Shown: positions 28,166 to 37,885, counted from the stretch's first letter. The stretch: 64,000 nucleotides of DNA from Clostridium sp. Marseille-P299 (GCF_900078195.1 NZ_FJVE01000004.1:361071-425070), one strand, 5' to 3'. Notes: a model not told the origin generated them from the sequence alone. Program-made: numbers and translations.

Positions 28166-29892
28166 TGCTCAAGTTCCTCCTTTGTTAATTGTGAATCTGC
28201 AATTTGATAGTAAACTTCACAGTTTTTCAATAATTCTTTATGAGTACCAATACCAACAACTTCACCCTCATTTAAAACAACTATTTTATCTGCATTCATA
28301 ATTGTACTAATTCTTTGAGCTACGATAAACATGATAGAATCCTTGGTCTCTTCTTTTAAAGCAGCACGCAAAGCGGCATCTGTTTTAAAGTCAAGTGCAG
28401 AAAAGCTGTCATCAAAGATATAAATTTCTGGTTTACGGATAAGTGCTCTTGCAATGGAAATACGTTGTTTTTGTCCACCAGATACATTTTTAGCACCTTC
28501 ACTAATGTATTCTTTCAATTTATCCGGTTTATTCATAATAAAATCTTTTGCTTGTGCAACTTCAATTGCATGATCAATTTCTTCTGGTGTCGCATTTGGA
28601 TTACCAAATTTAAGATTATCTTCAATTGTCCCTTTAAACAAAAATGCTTTTTGAGGAATAAAACCTATTTTTTGGCGAAGAGCTTTTAAATCATAGTCTC
28701 TAGTATCCACACCATCTATTTTTATGGAACCACTTGTTACATCATAAAATCTAGGAATTAAGTTAATTAAAGTACTCTTACCACTTCCTGTACTACCGAT
28801 AAAAGCTACTGTCTCTCCCTTACGGGCTGTAAAAGACACATCCTTTATAATTGGTAGTTCACCGTCTGGATATTGGAATGTAACATGATCAAATTCAACG
28901 GTACCAGTAGTTGCTGTTTTTGTCACACCATTTTCAGGATTCTGAACCAATGGTTCCTCATCTAGTAATGCCTGAATACGTTCTGCAGATACCTGCGCTC
29001 TTGGATACATTACAAAGACCATGGAAAATAACATAATAGAGAACAACGCATGAAATTGATACTCTAAAAATGCAACTAATTGTCCAACTTGTAACGTTCC
29101 CTTATCAATCATTAAACTTGATATCCAAAAAACAGCCATCATAGCAACATGCAATAAGAAGAAAAATGCAGGTTGAGTAATAGACATTATTTTAAATAAT
29201 TTCTTTGAATTGCTTGCATACATCTCATTCGTCTCTGCAAAACGTTCAGATTCATGCTCACTTTTACGAAAGGCTCTAATAACACGAACCCCTGTTAAAT
29301 TTTCTCTTGAAATTCTGTTTAATCGGTCCATACCTTTTTGTTGTTTTACAGAAAGAGGATTTGTTAATCTCGCTATGATAAACACACCAGCTATAATAAA
29401 TGGAAAACTTCCTCCAATAACTAAAGAAAGACTCACACTTGTTTTAATTGTCATAAATACACTAATAACGATCATAACTGGTGTTAAAAGTGCAGTTCTA
29501 AACAACATATTTGAAAATAGCATTAACTGGAATGCATCATTTGTTGTTCGTGTAATCATGGAAGATACACCAAATTTATTATATTCTGTATGGGAAAATT
29601 TTTGTGATTGGATAAAAACATCATTTCTGATATCACGAATCATATTGGTTGATATTCTTGATGATGCAAATGTAAGTAAAATAGTTCCTGCACCTCCAAG
29701 AACGCTGACAATCAGCATAACCCCTCCCATTTTCTTGATATATGCGATATCGCTGTTACCAATACCGTTATCGATCATCCATGCCATAATGGTAGGAATT
29801 CCGAGCTGTACAGCTACGAAACTAAAGATACCTAAAACATTTAATAAAATCAGTTTGGGGTATCTTTTCAAATACTTTAACATTAATTTCAT
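28162..29892 (-). CDS. ABC exporter half-transporter, first subunit of a heterodimer
   Basis: A 576-residue membrane-plus-ATPase protein with the same architecture. Walker A GSTGSGKST (366-374) and the canonical signature VSGGQ (470-474) are present, but Walker B reads YIFDDS, with aspartate 495 where the catalytic glutamate belongs. Dimerised with its neighbour it gives one consensus ATP site (partner Walker B plus this SGGQ) and one degenerate site. GAAGGAG lies upstream of the ATG. Expression is probably set by the divergent MerR-family regulator and the operator in between. The substrate is unknown. Confidence 0.93.
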   Translation of the reverse strand: MKLMLKYLKRYPKLILLNVLGIFSFVAVQLGIPTIMAWMIDNGIGNSDIAYIKKMGGVMLIVSVLGGAGTILLTFASSRISTNMIRDIRNDVFIQSQKFSHTEYNKFGVSSMITRTTNDAFQLMLFSNMLFRTALLTPVMIVISVFMTIKTSVSLSLVIGGSFPFIIAGVFIIARLTNPLSVKQQKGMDRLNRISRENLTGVRVIRAFRKSEHESERFAETNEMYASNSKKLFKIMSITQPAFFFLLHVAMMAVFWISSLMIDKGTLQVGQLVAFLEYQFHALFSIMLFSMVFVMYPRAQVSAERIQALLDEEPLVQNPENGVTKTATTGTVEFDHVTFQYPDGELPIIKDVSFTARKGETVAFIGSTGSGKSTLINLIPRFYDVTSGSIKIDGVDTRDYDLKALRQKIGFIPQKAFLFKGTIEDNLKFGNPNATPEEIDHAIEVAQAKDFIMNKPDKLKEYISEGAKNVSGGQKQRISIARALIRKPEIYIFDDSFSALDFKTDAALRAALKEETKDSIMFIVAQRISTIMNADKIVVLNEGEVVGIGTHKELLKNCEVYYQIADSQLTKEELEQ

Positions 29893-29935
29893 AACATTAC
29901 TCCTTCTTACTATACTGTGCAGAATTGCATATTTT

Positions 29936-29964
29936 AAGCCCCTTTCCTTGACAGAAAAGGGCTG
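29936..29964 (-). other. hairpin in the leader of the ABC operon
   Basis: On the minus strand, AGCCCTTTTC and GGAAAGGGGCT pair over a TGTCAA loop, just downstream of the MerR-type promoter. It could affect transcript stability or act as a weak attenuator. Confidence 0.4.
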
Positions 29965-29971
29965 CTAAAAT

Positions 29972-30002
29972 ATTATAAACTATAAGGTAACCTTATAGTC
30001 AA
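29972..30002 (-). promoter_or_regulatory. MerR-type promoter/operator of the ABC exporter operon
   Basis: On the minus strand TTGACT (30002-29997) and TATAAT (29977-29972) are separated by 19 bp, the over-long spacer characteristic of MerR-activated promoters. Inside it lies a perfect dyad with 10-bp arms and one central base (29979-29999, ACTATAAGGT and its complement). A divergent MerR gene starts 105 bp away. Confidence 0.85.
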
Positions 30003-30106
30003 GAAAAATAGTATATAAATCGACACATTATTAATATTATTTGTTATTAATATTGTTTGTTATTAATACTAATTTAAAACATTAAATAAATAGAGAGGTA
30101 GTTTTT

Positions 30107-30949
30107 ATGTCTAAGAATACAAAAGAATATTTAACAACAGGAGAGTTTGCAAAAATCTGTGGCGTTCCCAAACACCTCTTGTTTCATTATGATCAAATAG
30201 GGCTTTTTCAACCGGAACTTATCAAAGAAAACGGATATCGCTATTATTCTTTCCGTCAATATGATACCTTTTCAATTATATCCGCTTTAAAAAGATTAGG
30301 AATGCCCTTAAAAGAAATAAAAGAATACATGGATGATAGAAATCCAACGGACCTGGTTGATTTACTAGAGCAGAAAACAAACGAAGTTGAACAAGAAATT
30401 AATAAGTTAGAACAAATCAAACGTGAAATAAATGCTTTAAAACATTTAACTACAAAGGCTTTATCCGTGGAATATAATCAAATTATACCCGTCTATCAAA
30501 AAGAAGTTAAGGCTCTTCGTAGTTCAATCAAGGATAAGGACAGTGATAATTCATACTCTAATTTTATCGTTGAATTAATTGAGTTTCGTAAAAATAGTAA
30601 CGCAACGATGATTGACTTTTTAGGGGCATCCCTTACCCTTGATAACATTCGAGAAAAAAGATTCAATAGCTTTTCCTTTTTGTATACAAAAACAGATAAT
30701 CCAGATAGGGTAGGCACAACATTAGTGCGAAAAGAAGGTTGGTATCTTCAGGTCTATTATAAAGGAAGTTATAGTAATATTAGTAATATGTATGCCAAAA
30801 TTATTGAGTATGCAGATAAAAATGGTATTAAACTTGGTGATAATGCTTACGAAGAGTATTTGATTTTTGAAATAGGGACAATAAATCGGGATGACTATGT
30901 CACTTTGATCTTAGTTGAAATTGATGGTGAACCAAAAATTGAATCTTGA
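30107..30949 (+). CDS. MerR-family regulator with BmrR-like effector domain
   Basis: A 280-residue protein. Residues 5-75 are a MerR winged helix ([34 protein letters not shown]), residues about 80-125 are the dimerising helix, and 130-280 form a GyrI/BmrR-type ligand-binding fold that probably senses lipophilic compounds. It lies opposite the ABC exporter genes with the MerR-type operator between them, so it probably activates them on ligand binding. Its TGA stop is embedded in the -35 box of the next gene's promoter. Confidence 0.85.
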   Translation: MSKNTKEYLTTGEFAKICGVPKHLLFHYDQIGLFQPELIKENGYRYYSFRQYDTFSIISALKRLGMPLKEIKEYMDDRNPTDLVDLLEQKTNEVEQEINKLEQIKREINALKHLTTKALSVEYNQIIPVYQKEVKALRSSIKDKDSDNSYSNFIVELIEFRKNSNATMIDFLGASLTLDNIREKRFNSFSFLYTKTDNPDRVGTTLVRKEGWYLQVYYKGSYSNISNMYAKIIEYADKNGIKLGDNAYEEYLIFEIGTINRDDYVTLILVEIDGEPKIES

Positions 30950-30973
30950 CAAGCTCCTTTTTCCTGTTATACT
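30946..30973 (+). promoter_or_regulatory. promoter of the queT transcription unit
   Basis: TTGACA at 30946-30951 and TATACT at 30968-30973 have a 16-bp spacer. The MerR gene's TGA stop lies inside the -35 hexamer. Confidence 0.7.
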
Positions 30974-31020
30974 GAAATAGTCGTAAACCCTTATAAATCA
31001 AGGGATTTCACAATTAACTA

Positions 31021-31064
31021 TCGTGTGTTCGAGACCTTCCACACGTAAAACAAAACTAAAGGAG
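31021..31064 (+). ncRNA. preQ1-I-like riboswitch in the queT leader
   Basis: CGTGTG (31022-31027) and CACACG (31040-31045) close a 6-bp stem with a 12-base loop that includes ACCTTC, followed by the A-rich tail TAAAACAAAACTAA and then AAGGAG (31059-31064). In preQ1-I aptamers the loop pairs with the sequence after the A-rich tail; here CCTT can pair with AAGG, which is also the ribosome-binding site of queT. The gene downstream is a queuosine-precursor transporter, matching the known gene association. Ligand-dependent blocking of translation is inferred. Call is by eye, without a covariance-model search. Confidence 0.8.
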
Positions 31065-31072
31065 AATTGAAT

Positions 31073-31570
31073 ATGAAAAAAAGAAATGTAACTTATGTAG
31101 TGCAGGCAGCAATGATTGCAGCAATCTACGTTGTTTTAGTATTTGCGTTCCAGCCAATTAGCTTCTCGCAAATCCAATTCCGTATTGCAGAATCATTAAC
31201 CATCCTACCTTTCTTTACACCAGCCGCAATACCAGGTGTAACAATAGGATGTTTACTTGGCAATCTACTTGGTGGAGCAGATATCCTTGACATTGTGTTT
31301 GGTACACTCGCTACACTTATTGGCGCTTTTGGCTCCTATGCACTTAGAAAGCATAAATTTCTTGTTCCACTACCTCCAATCATAGCAAATGCGGTTATCA
31401 TACCTTGGGTACTACGCTTTGCTTACTTTGAAACTGCCCCAATTCCTTTTATGATGGCAACGGTTGGTTTTGGTCAAGTTATTTCTTGCGGTGTTTTAGG
31501 TCTTGCATTACTTTTTGCACTAGACAAATATAAACATATAATTTTTCACACAAGTTCAGCACAATCGTAG
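31073..31570 (+). CDS. queT: QueT-family queuosine precursor (preQ0/preQ1) transporter
   Basis: A 165-residue polytopic membrane protein with five or six hydrophobic segments and the conserved block SFSQIQFRIAESLTILPFFT followed by IPGVTIGCLLGNLLGGAD, typical of the QueT (COG4708) family, which serves as substrate component for uptake of 7-deazaguanine precursors, in some cases with an ECF module. The ATG at 31073 has AAGGAG 8 bases upstream; a TTG two codons earlier is less likely. The preQ1-type riboswitch just upstream supports the assignment. No queuosine biosynthesis gene is nearby. Confidence 0.9.
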   Translation: MKKRNVTYVVQAAMIAAIYVVLVFAFQPISFSQIQFRIAESLTILPFFTPAAIPGVTIGCLLGNLLGGADILDIVFGTLATLIGAFGSYALRKHKFLVPLPPIIANAVIIPWVLRFAYFETAPIPFMMATVGFGQVISCGVLGLALLFALDKYKHIIFHTSSAQS

Positions 31571-31653
31571 GTGGATTGAATATTTTATAATGAAATACAT
31601 TTCATCTATTTGCTGATATGAAATAAAATAGAAGAAGTATTGGAAAGGCTACC

Positions 31654-34314
31654 ATGATTAAAACGAAAACTATTGGTAAAAGAGAACTTTTTTTATCCTA
31701 CATTTTACCATTCTCAGCACTATTTGTTATTGTGCAGTATTTTGTATTTTTTGTTTTTTATAGGCACAATATCACATTTATTTGGAACTATGATGGAGTA
31801 CATCAACATTATCCTGCCCTTTCCTATTATTCTTCCCTGTTAAAAAATCTACTGTCGGGTAAAGGTCTTTCGATGGTAGATTTTTCTATAGGTCAAGGGT
31901 TCGATGTAATAACAACACTCAATTACTACGTGATTGGTGATCCACTTACCGTACTTGCTGGAATTTGGGATCCTAATCACTTAGAAACACTTTATGATCT
32001 TTTAGTGATTTTGCGATTTTACTTAGCTGGGGTTTCTTTTCTTGCTTTTTGTATCTATAAGAAGAAAGCTCCATTCCCAGCACTACTTGGTGCATTTATT
32101 TATGTATTTAGTGGATATTCCTTGTTTGCTGGTTTGAGGCATCCATTCTTTTTAAATCCAATGATTTATTTACCATTGCTATTCATTGGTGTAGAACAAC
32201 TACTTAAATATAAGCGTTCCATATTTTTTAGCATTATGATAGCAATCAGCGCAATGAGTAACTTTTACTTCTTGTATATGCTATCTGTAATCATTTTTAT
32301 CTATGCTTTGGTTCGCTTTTATGATTGTTATAAAGAAGAACGTATTAAGAACTTTTTCTTAGTTGTATCAAAGTCAGTTCTTTACTATTTACTTGGAATT
32401 TTACTATCTGCCGTTTTATTACTGCCTATGATTTATGCATTTATGAATAACGGTAGAATTGAAGGGGCATCACAAGCTGTTAACCTATTCCTATACCCTA
32501 TGGAATATTATAAATTGCTTTATCAGAATCTTCTCTCTCTTGGTTTCCAAGCGGGGCATTGGTCTTATATCAGCGTTGGTGTTGTAGGCGCTTTATGTGC
32601 ATGCGCGGCACTTATGAGAGAAAAGAAAAACCGGACTGTGATAACTTTATTAATCATATCCGTTGTATTTATGTGCATTCCTTTGTTTGGATATTTTATG
32701 AATGGTTTTTCCTATGTCGCAAACCGATGGACGTTCGTATTTGCATTTCTTATTGCCTATATCGTTGCCGATTCTTATGAATCGATATTCGAATTATCAC
32801 GTAAGAAACGATTTATTATATTAGCTATCAGTGCTATATATTGTATTACTACGTTTTTATTTATGAAAAAATACTCTAAGTTACCTGCACTATTTTTAGT
32901 AGCAGGTGCTGGTTTTATGGTATTTTCTCATTATTATAAAATAAAGCCATTATATAGAAATCTTATCTTTTTAGTACTCTGCATTGTAAATATTGTATCT
33001 AGCAGTTATTTATTTTACAGTGGAAGATTTAATAACTATTCTTCTGCATTTCTTACAAAGGGTACAATAAAGGAATACGAACATAATGATGCTGTGGAAT
33101 ACATTAAATCCATCGATGATAGCTTTTATCGCATCCAAATTGATGATGCTATCAGTCCAAATATTGCAATGCCACTTAACGTAAATGGAACTGGTTTTTA
33201 TTTTAGTATTTTAAACAGCAATGTTTTTAACTACATGTTTGAATTAGAAAACTCATCTCTTCGATTTGCTTGCCAATATGAAGATAATAATGAACGTGCA
33301 GCTATGAATGCACTTTCATCGGTTAAATACTACATAACCAAGAGAACCATCAATATTCCTTTTGGATATAAAGAATTAAAAACCGATCAAGTATTTGAAG
33401 ATGGCACACGTATTTATATTAATGAATACTATCTGCCACTTGGATTTACCTATAACTCATATATTACTTCAGCAGAATATGAGAAACTGACTGCATTGCA
33501 AAAGCAAGAAGCGCTGATGCAATCGGTTGTTCTTGAAGAAGATACCGATGTAGTTCCTAAGAAATCCTTAGAATTTACCTCAAAGGAGCTCCCTGTGACC
33601 TTTATATTAGATGAAGGCATGACATTAGAGGGAAATACTTTGCATGTAACCAACCCAAATAGTTTGCTTTATATTAAAACAAAAGGTCGCGTATTTAGTG
33701 AAACCTATTTACATCTTGAGAATCTTCAAATCACAGACCCAGATGTAAAAAGAGTAGGCTTAGTGAGTGTTACCAAACGATGGAGAATTAATAAATTCGG
33801 ACTTCGTACGCCGGAAGATAACAACTATTTTGGCGTATCAAACTATTTAATTAATTTAGGATATAAGTCGAAAGCAATGCGACAAATCAAGTTGTACTTT
33901 AAGGAACCTGGAACATATGAATTTGATTCCATTAAGGTTTACGCACAACCTATGAAATACTATATCAATCAAGCTCTTCAATTAAAGGAAACTGTATTAG
34001 AAGATGTGGTTGAGTCAACGAATCGAATTTCAGGAAAAGTAAATACAACATCACCAACTATGTTGTACTTATCCATTCCATATAGTAAGGGCTGGAAGGC
34101 TACCGTTGATGGTAAACCTGCTAAGCTATTAAAAGCAAATACTATGTATATGGCATTAGAGCTTCCGGCTGGTAATCATGAGATTGTACTAGATTATCAA
34201 ACCCCTTACTTAAAAGAAGGGCTTATGTTATCAGGGCTTGGAATTATAATCACTCTTTCGCTTGTTTTAACACCTTACGTTAAGAGAAAGATTATAAAAA
34301 AAGAAAATGCGTAA
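31654..34314 (+). CDS. YfhO-family membrane protein (probable glycosyltransferase for surface polymers)
   Basis: An 886-residue protein with about 12-13 membrane segments in its first 480 residues and one near the C terminus, and a large extracellular domain between. The N-terminal loop WNYDGVHQHYPALSYYS matches the GT-C-type YfhO consensus with its acidic residue. YfhO-like proteins are linked to glycosylation of lipoteichoic acids in B. subtilis and Listeria. The ATG follows GGAAAGG. It is downstream of queT, separated by 83 bp, and ends at a shared bidirectional terminator. The substrate cannot be told. Confidence 0.85.
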   Translation: MIKTKTIGKRELFLSYILPFSALFVIVQYFVFFVFYRHNITFIWNYDGVHQHYPALSYYSSLLKNLLSGKGLSMVDFSIGQGFDVITTLNYYVIGDPLTVLAGIWDPNHLETLYDLLVILRFYLAGVSFLAFCIYKKKAPFPALLGAFIYVFSGYSLFAGLRHPFFLNPMIYLPLLFIGVEQLLKYKRSIFFSIMIAISAMSNFYFLYMLSVIIFIYALVRFYDCYKEERIKNFFLVVSKSVLYYLLGILLSAVLLLPMIYAFMNNGRIEGASQAVNLFLYPMEYYKLLYQNLLSLGFQAGHWSYISVGVVGALCACAALMREKKNRTVITLLIISVVFMCIPLFGYFMNGFSYVANRWTFVFAFLIAYIVADSYESIFELSRKKRFIILAISAIYCITTFLFMKKYSKLPALFLVAGAGFMVFSHYYKIKPLYRNLIFLVLCIVNIVSSSYLFYSGRFNNYSSAFLTKGTIKEYEHNDAVEYIKSIDDSFYRIQIDDAISPNIAMPLNVNGTGFYFSILNSNVFNYMFELENSSLRFACQYEDNNERAAMNALSSVKYYITKRTINIPFGYKELKTDQVFEDGTRIYINEYYLPLGFTYNSYITSAEYEKLTALQKQEALMQSVVLEEDTDVVPKKSLEFTSKELPVTFILDEGMTLEGNTLHVTNPNSLLYIKTKGRVFSETYLHLENLQITDPDVKRVGLVSVTKRWRINKFGLRTPEDNNYFGVSNYLINLGYKSKAMRQIKLYFKEPGTYEFDSIKVYAQPMKYYINQALQLKETVLEDVVESTNRISGKVNTTSPTMLYLSIPYSKGWKATVDGKPAKLLKANTMYMALELPAGNHEIVLDYQTPYLKEGLMLSGLGIIITLSLVLTPYVKRKIIKKENA

Positions 34315-34415
34315 TTTTTCTTTCACAGGCTAACTATGATGAAGTGACTAACTACCTTGGTGGGTTATATACATCCTTATCGGAGCGTTTTACCACACAG
34401 TTTGTTAAAAGAAAA

Positions 34416-34463
34416 AACCTATGTGTATTCGAACATTTATAAAATGTTAGAATCACATAGGTT
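34416..34463. terminator. bidirectional terminator between the YfhO gene and asnS
   Basis: AACCTATGTG at 34416-34425 and CACATAGGTT at 34454-34463 are perfect complements, with a nested dyad (GAACATTT/AAAATGTT) in the inner segment. It lies between converging genes and has A/T tails on both sides. Confidence 0.85.
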
Positions 34464-34471
34464 ATTTTATT

Positions 34472-35863
34472 TTATAACTCGCAGTTATTTACTGTTCTTG
34501 GGAATGGTATAACGTCTCTGATATTGCTCATACCAGTTAAATACATAACACAACGTTCAAATCCAAGACCAAAACCTGCATGTCTTGTAGAACCATATTT
34601 TCTTAAATCTAAGTAGAAGCCATAATCTTCTGGATCTAATTTTAACTCTTCCATACGTTTTAATAACTTATCGTAGTCGTCCTCTCTTTGGCTTCCTCCA
34701 ATGATTTCACCAATTCCAGGTACTAATAAGTCCATAGCTGCTACTGTTTTATTATCCTCATTAAGCTTCATGTAAAATGCCTTAATATCCTTTGGATAAT
34801 CAGTTACAAATACAGGCTTTTTAAATACTTGTTCTGTTAAGTATCTTTCATGCTCTGTTTGTAAATCACAGCCCCAAGATACTTTGTAATCAAAGTTATC
34901 ATTGTTCTTTTCTAATATTTCAACTGCTTCTGTATATGTTACATGTCCAAATTCAGAGTTTAAAACATTATTCAAACGTTCTAATAAACCTTTATCTACA
35001 AATGAATTGAAGAAATTCATTTCTTCTGGAGCATGCTCTAATACATAAGAAATTACATATTTAATCATGTTCTCAGCTAAAATCATATCGTCTTTAAGAT
35101 CAGCAAATGCAATTTCAGGCTCAATCATCCAAAATTCTGCTGCATGACGAGTTGTATTGGAGTTTTCTGCACGGAATGTTGGTCCGAATGTATAAATATT
35201 ACGGAATGCCATTGCATAGGTCTCACCATTTAACTGACCACTTACTGTTAAATTCGTTGGTTTATTAAAGAAGTCTTCGCTAAAATCAATCTTACCCTCT
35301 TTTGTTTTAGGAACGTTGTTTAAATCAAGGGTAGTTACCTGGAACATCTCGCCTGCACCTTCAGCATCACTTCCTGTAATTAATGGAGTGTGTACATATA
35401 CAAAGTCTCTTTGTTGAAAGAATTCATGGATTGCATATGCAATTAAAGAACGTACACGAAATACCGCTTGGAAAGTATTTGTTCTAGGTCTTAAATGTGC
35501 AATTGTTCTTAAATATTCTAAGGTATGTCTCTTTTTCTGTAATGGATAATCAGATGTAGATGCACCTTCCACTAGAATCTCTGTTGCTTGAATTTCAAAT
35601 GGTTGTTTTGCATTTGGCGTAGCCACAAGTTCACCAGTTACGATGATTGCAGATCCAACGTTTAATTTTGAGATTTCAGCAAAGTTATCTAACTTATCTG
35701 AATATACTACCTGTAATGTTTCAAAAAAGCTACCATCGTTTACAACAATAAAACCGAAAGTCTTTGAATCTCTTACGCTTCTTACCCATCCACCAATGGT
35801 AACTTTTGTTCCAATGTACTGCTCTTTGTTACGGAACAATTCTCTAACTGTTAATAGCTCCAT
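34472..35863 (-). CDS. asnS: asparaginyl-tRNA synthetase
   Basis: A 463-residue class IIb enzyme charging tRNA-Asn. The N-terminal OB-fold anticodon domain (about 1-110; [18 protein letters not shown]) is followed by the class II catalytic core with [21 protein letters not shown] (motif 2) and [21 protein letters not shown] (motif 3). The AsnS-type rather than AspS-type character rests on the [16 protein letters not shown] block. The ATG at 35863 has AGGAG spaced 7 bases upstream; an ATG two codons earlier is too close to it. A structured leader lies upstream. It is monocistronic. Confidence 0.95.
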   Translation of the reverse strand: MELLTVRELFRNKEQYIGTKVTIGGWVRSVRDSKTFGFIVVNDGSFFETLQVVYSDKLDNFAEISKLNVGSAIIVTGELVATPNAKQPFEIQATEILVEGASTSDYPLQKKRHTLEYLRTIAHLRPRTNTFQAVFRVRSLIAYAIHEFFQQRDFVYVHTPLITGSDAEGAGEMFQVTTLDLNNVPKTKEGKIDFSEDFFNKPTNLTVSGQLNGETYAMAFRNIYTFGPTFRAENSNTTRHAAEFWMIEPEIAFADLKDDMILAENMIKYVISYVLEHAPEEMNFFNSFVDKGLLERLNNVLNSEFGHVTYTEAVEILEKNNDNFDYKVSWGCDLQTEHERYLTEQVFKKPVFVTDYPKDIKAFYMKLNEDNKTVAAMDLLVPGIGEIIGGSQREDDYDKLLKRMEELKLDPEDYGFYLDLRKYGSTRHAGFGLGFERCVMYLTGMSNIRDVIPFPRTVNNCEL

Positions 35864-36167
35864 GTTCATACTCCTATTCCTTTAGCCTATTTCATATCAT
35901 AATTACTCATATCTGATATATTTCACATCTTACTTACGCAGATTGTCTTATATTTACGATGCAAAAAACACACCTTTTCTCAGATATTAAAAAACAACTT
36001 CTGAGAAACTATATATAGGAACCAAAAGACGTTCCTATAATCAGATTTATTATAAGCTCTTACTACGTTATTCTCGTCTATTATACCACAATCATGCATG
36101 ATTACAACTATTTCGTTACAAAACAAGCACCGTTTAACCAGTAAAACACAGCATTTTTAAATTATAG
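35864..36167. other. asnS leader and intergenic region
   Basis: 304 bp between asnS and the transglutaminase-like gene, both on the minus strand. It holds two hairpins in the asnS leader (35963-36039). The rest is AT-rich with no ORF. Confidence 0.5.
35963..36039 (-). promoter_or_regulatory. possible attenuator in the asnS leader
   Basis: On the minus strand, TATAGGAAC/GTTCCTATA (36039-36014) is followed by TTTCTCAGA/TCTGAGAAA (36008-35976) and, 7 bases later, six T residues (35968-35963). This looks like two consecutive hairpins ending in a terminator-like T run, about 100 bases before the asnS start. No T-box consensus was found, so the control mode is unknown. Confidence 0.4.
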
Positions 36168-37436
36168 TCAAGGTTTTACTGTTAGTTTTAACTTATGAAC
36201 GTATGTCTTACCACCTTGTTTTACTGTAGTTGTAATTACACATGTCCCTTTACCCACTGCAACGATCTTTCCCTTACTATTCACTTTTGCAACATTACTT
36301 TTACTTGAATAATAAGTAACTTTAGCCGTACTAGATAACTTTTTTATAACTTGTGTATATGATTGCTTGAACGATAAGGTTTTATTCGACGCATAAAATA
36401 AAGGTTTTGTTAAGTCCTTTAAAAAACTCTCACTAAAACGTTGTGATTGAATGATCAGCTTTTCATCTTTTGCACTTGATTCACTATAATCATCCTTTGA
36501 CAATGTTTTTAATGTAAAATTAAATCCACCATTATTTAAGTTTCCATTTGCTTTATGGTCTTTACTTCCCGCTACACTATTTGCTCCGACTAAAAAATAT
36601 TCATGACTTAAATTTTTACCGTCTTTGTAATCACTGGTACCATTTAGTAATGGATCGTCAAACGTTACATCCACTAAATACCACTTTCCATTGTCCATCT
36701 GAACATAATTCCACATATGGGTATCACTTGTTACCAATTGATTTGGAACACCGATTTTCTCACAAGCCATTTTAAATGCCTTTGCATACCCTTCACAAAC
36801 ACTAAGTTGATTAATGAGTGCCCCAGAAGCCGAATGAATTTTTTTCTCCTTTTGGGAAGTATCATATGTTACATTTTTTACTAAATAATCATGAATATAC
36901 TTAAGCCTTTCATATCTTGTTACATATTCCTTTGGCATTTCATCTAGCATCTTATTTAGAATATCATCTATTTTATTTAATTCCTTGGATACCAAATCTG
37001 CGCTTTTATATTCATCCTTTATGACAGGATAAAACACTAACTTAGTCGCAACGCCATTGACATAATTAATTTTAAAATGGCTGGCGTTCTTGCCTCCAAG
37101 CTTTAACCACTGATAATCTGGGAAATCATAAAACATTGCATTTAGTGCATTGTTTAAAGATTCACTGATTGTCTTTTGATTTCTTCCTTTTAGTGATATT
37201 GTAAACTCTTTTTCTGTTGGAGCCTTCAATCTTTTAAGTAGCGTCAAATAATAATATTGGCTATCCTCATCTAATTGGCTACCAAACAAATACGTTTTAT
37301 TATGAAATATATAATCAAACTTTGTCTGCTCTTTCGCTTTTACTGATAAAGCATTCAAAGAGAATACACTAGCGCTCATGCAAATTATTAAGATTACTAG
37401 TATCACGGCTTTATAACTCTTTTGTATAACTCTCAT
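36168..37436 (-). CDS. secreted transglutaminase-like protein with C-terminal Ig-like (Big2) domain
   Basis: A 422-residue protein with a signal or anchor segment at about 8-32. A transglutaminase/protease core at about 150-270 shows the catalytic triad: cysteine in SVCEGYAKAF, histidine in DTHMWNYV, and aspartate in YLVDVTFDDP. The last 70 residues look like a bacterial Ig-like domain of the Big2 type (KSNVAKVNSKGKIVAVGKG). Such proteins often act on the cell surface as cysteine peptidases or cross-linkers. The ATG at 37436 follows AAGGGG; a GTG one codon earlier is possible. It is divergent from the hydrogenase island. Confidence 0.87.
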   Translation of the reverse strand: MRVIQKSYKAVILVILIICMSASVFSLNALSVKAKEQTKFDYIFHNKTYLFGSQLDEDSQYYYLTLLKRLKAPTEKEFTISLKGRNQKTISESLNNALNAMFYDFPDYQWLKLGGKNASHFKINYVNGVATKLVFYPVIKDEYKSADLVSKELNKIDDILNKMLDEMPKEYVTRYERLKYIHDYLVKNVTYDTSQKEKKIHSASGALINQLSVCEGYAKAFKMACEKIGVPNQLVTSDTHMWNYVQMDNGKWYLVDVTFDDPLLNGTSDYKDGKNLSHEYFLVGANSVAGSKDHKANGNLNNGGFNFTLKTLSKDDYSESSAKDEKLIIQSQRFSESFLKDLTKPLFYASNKTLSFKQSYTQVIKKLSSTAKVTYYSSKSNVAKVNSKGKIVAVGKGTCVITTTVKQGGKTYVHKLKLTVKP

Positions 37437-37642
37437 CACATACCCCTTTTTTGTTTTTTATTTATTTTACCCTACATGAATATAATATCCTAATTTTACC
37501 ATCTTTTATTCTCCTAGTAAACCACGACAATAGTTCCATTTTTAGTACTATAAATAAAACTTTTAATTCTTGTTTTGCGAAATCTAAAATGGTATAATTT
37601 GTATATATTGTTAAATTTTTAGCATTCATAGGGAGGTAGCTT

Positions 37643-37885
37643 ATGATAATTACTATTTGCATTGGTAGCTCCTGTCATTTAAAGGGGTCCAGAGAAATTG
37701 TTACAAAGCTAAATCAACTGATTTCTGAGAATAATTTAGGAAAAGAAATTGAGTTAGTTGGTTCCTTTTGCATTGGAGAATGTATGAAAGGTGTATGTGT
37801 AAAAATCGAGGAAGAACTTTTCTCATTATCTCCAGAAAAAACAGATCATTTTTTCAGAAATGAGGTATTAAGGAGGCTTACTTAA
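37643..37885 (+). CDS. small thioredoxin-like [2Fe-2S] protein (first of two in the hydrogenase island)
   Basis: An 80-residue protein with the NuoE/thioredoxin-like ferredoxin pattern: C6-x4-C11 (CIGSSC) and C43-x3-C47 (CIGEC). By itself it resembles a stand-alone [2Fe-2S] ferredoxin. A GGGAGG site precedes the ATG. Its TAA overlaps the hydS ATG by one base (TAATG), so the two are coupled. It is closely similar to the protein at 47095-47343, with identical cysteine positions. A role in passing electrons to or from the sensory hydrogenase is inferred. Confidence 0.85.
   Translation: MIITICIGSSCHLKGSREIVTKLNQLISENNLGKEIELVGSFCIGECMKGVCVKIEEELFSLSPEKTDHFFRNEVLRRLT

Noticed and set aside
29210..29968. 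Open frame of about 250 codons on the plus strand opposite the first ABC subunit gene
   Set aside because: It overlaps the clear ABC transporter gene and the MerR-type promoter, and its hydrophobic product is a by-product of the antisense reading of membrane segments.
35863..36167. T-box leader of asnS
   Set aside because: No TGGNACCGCG-like T-box bulge sequence was found in the leader.
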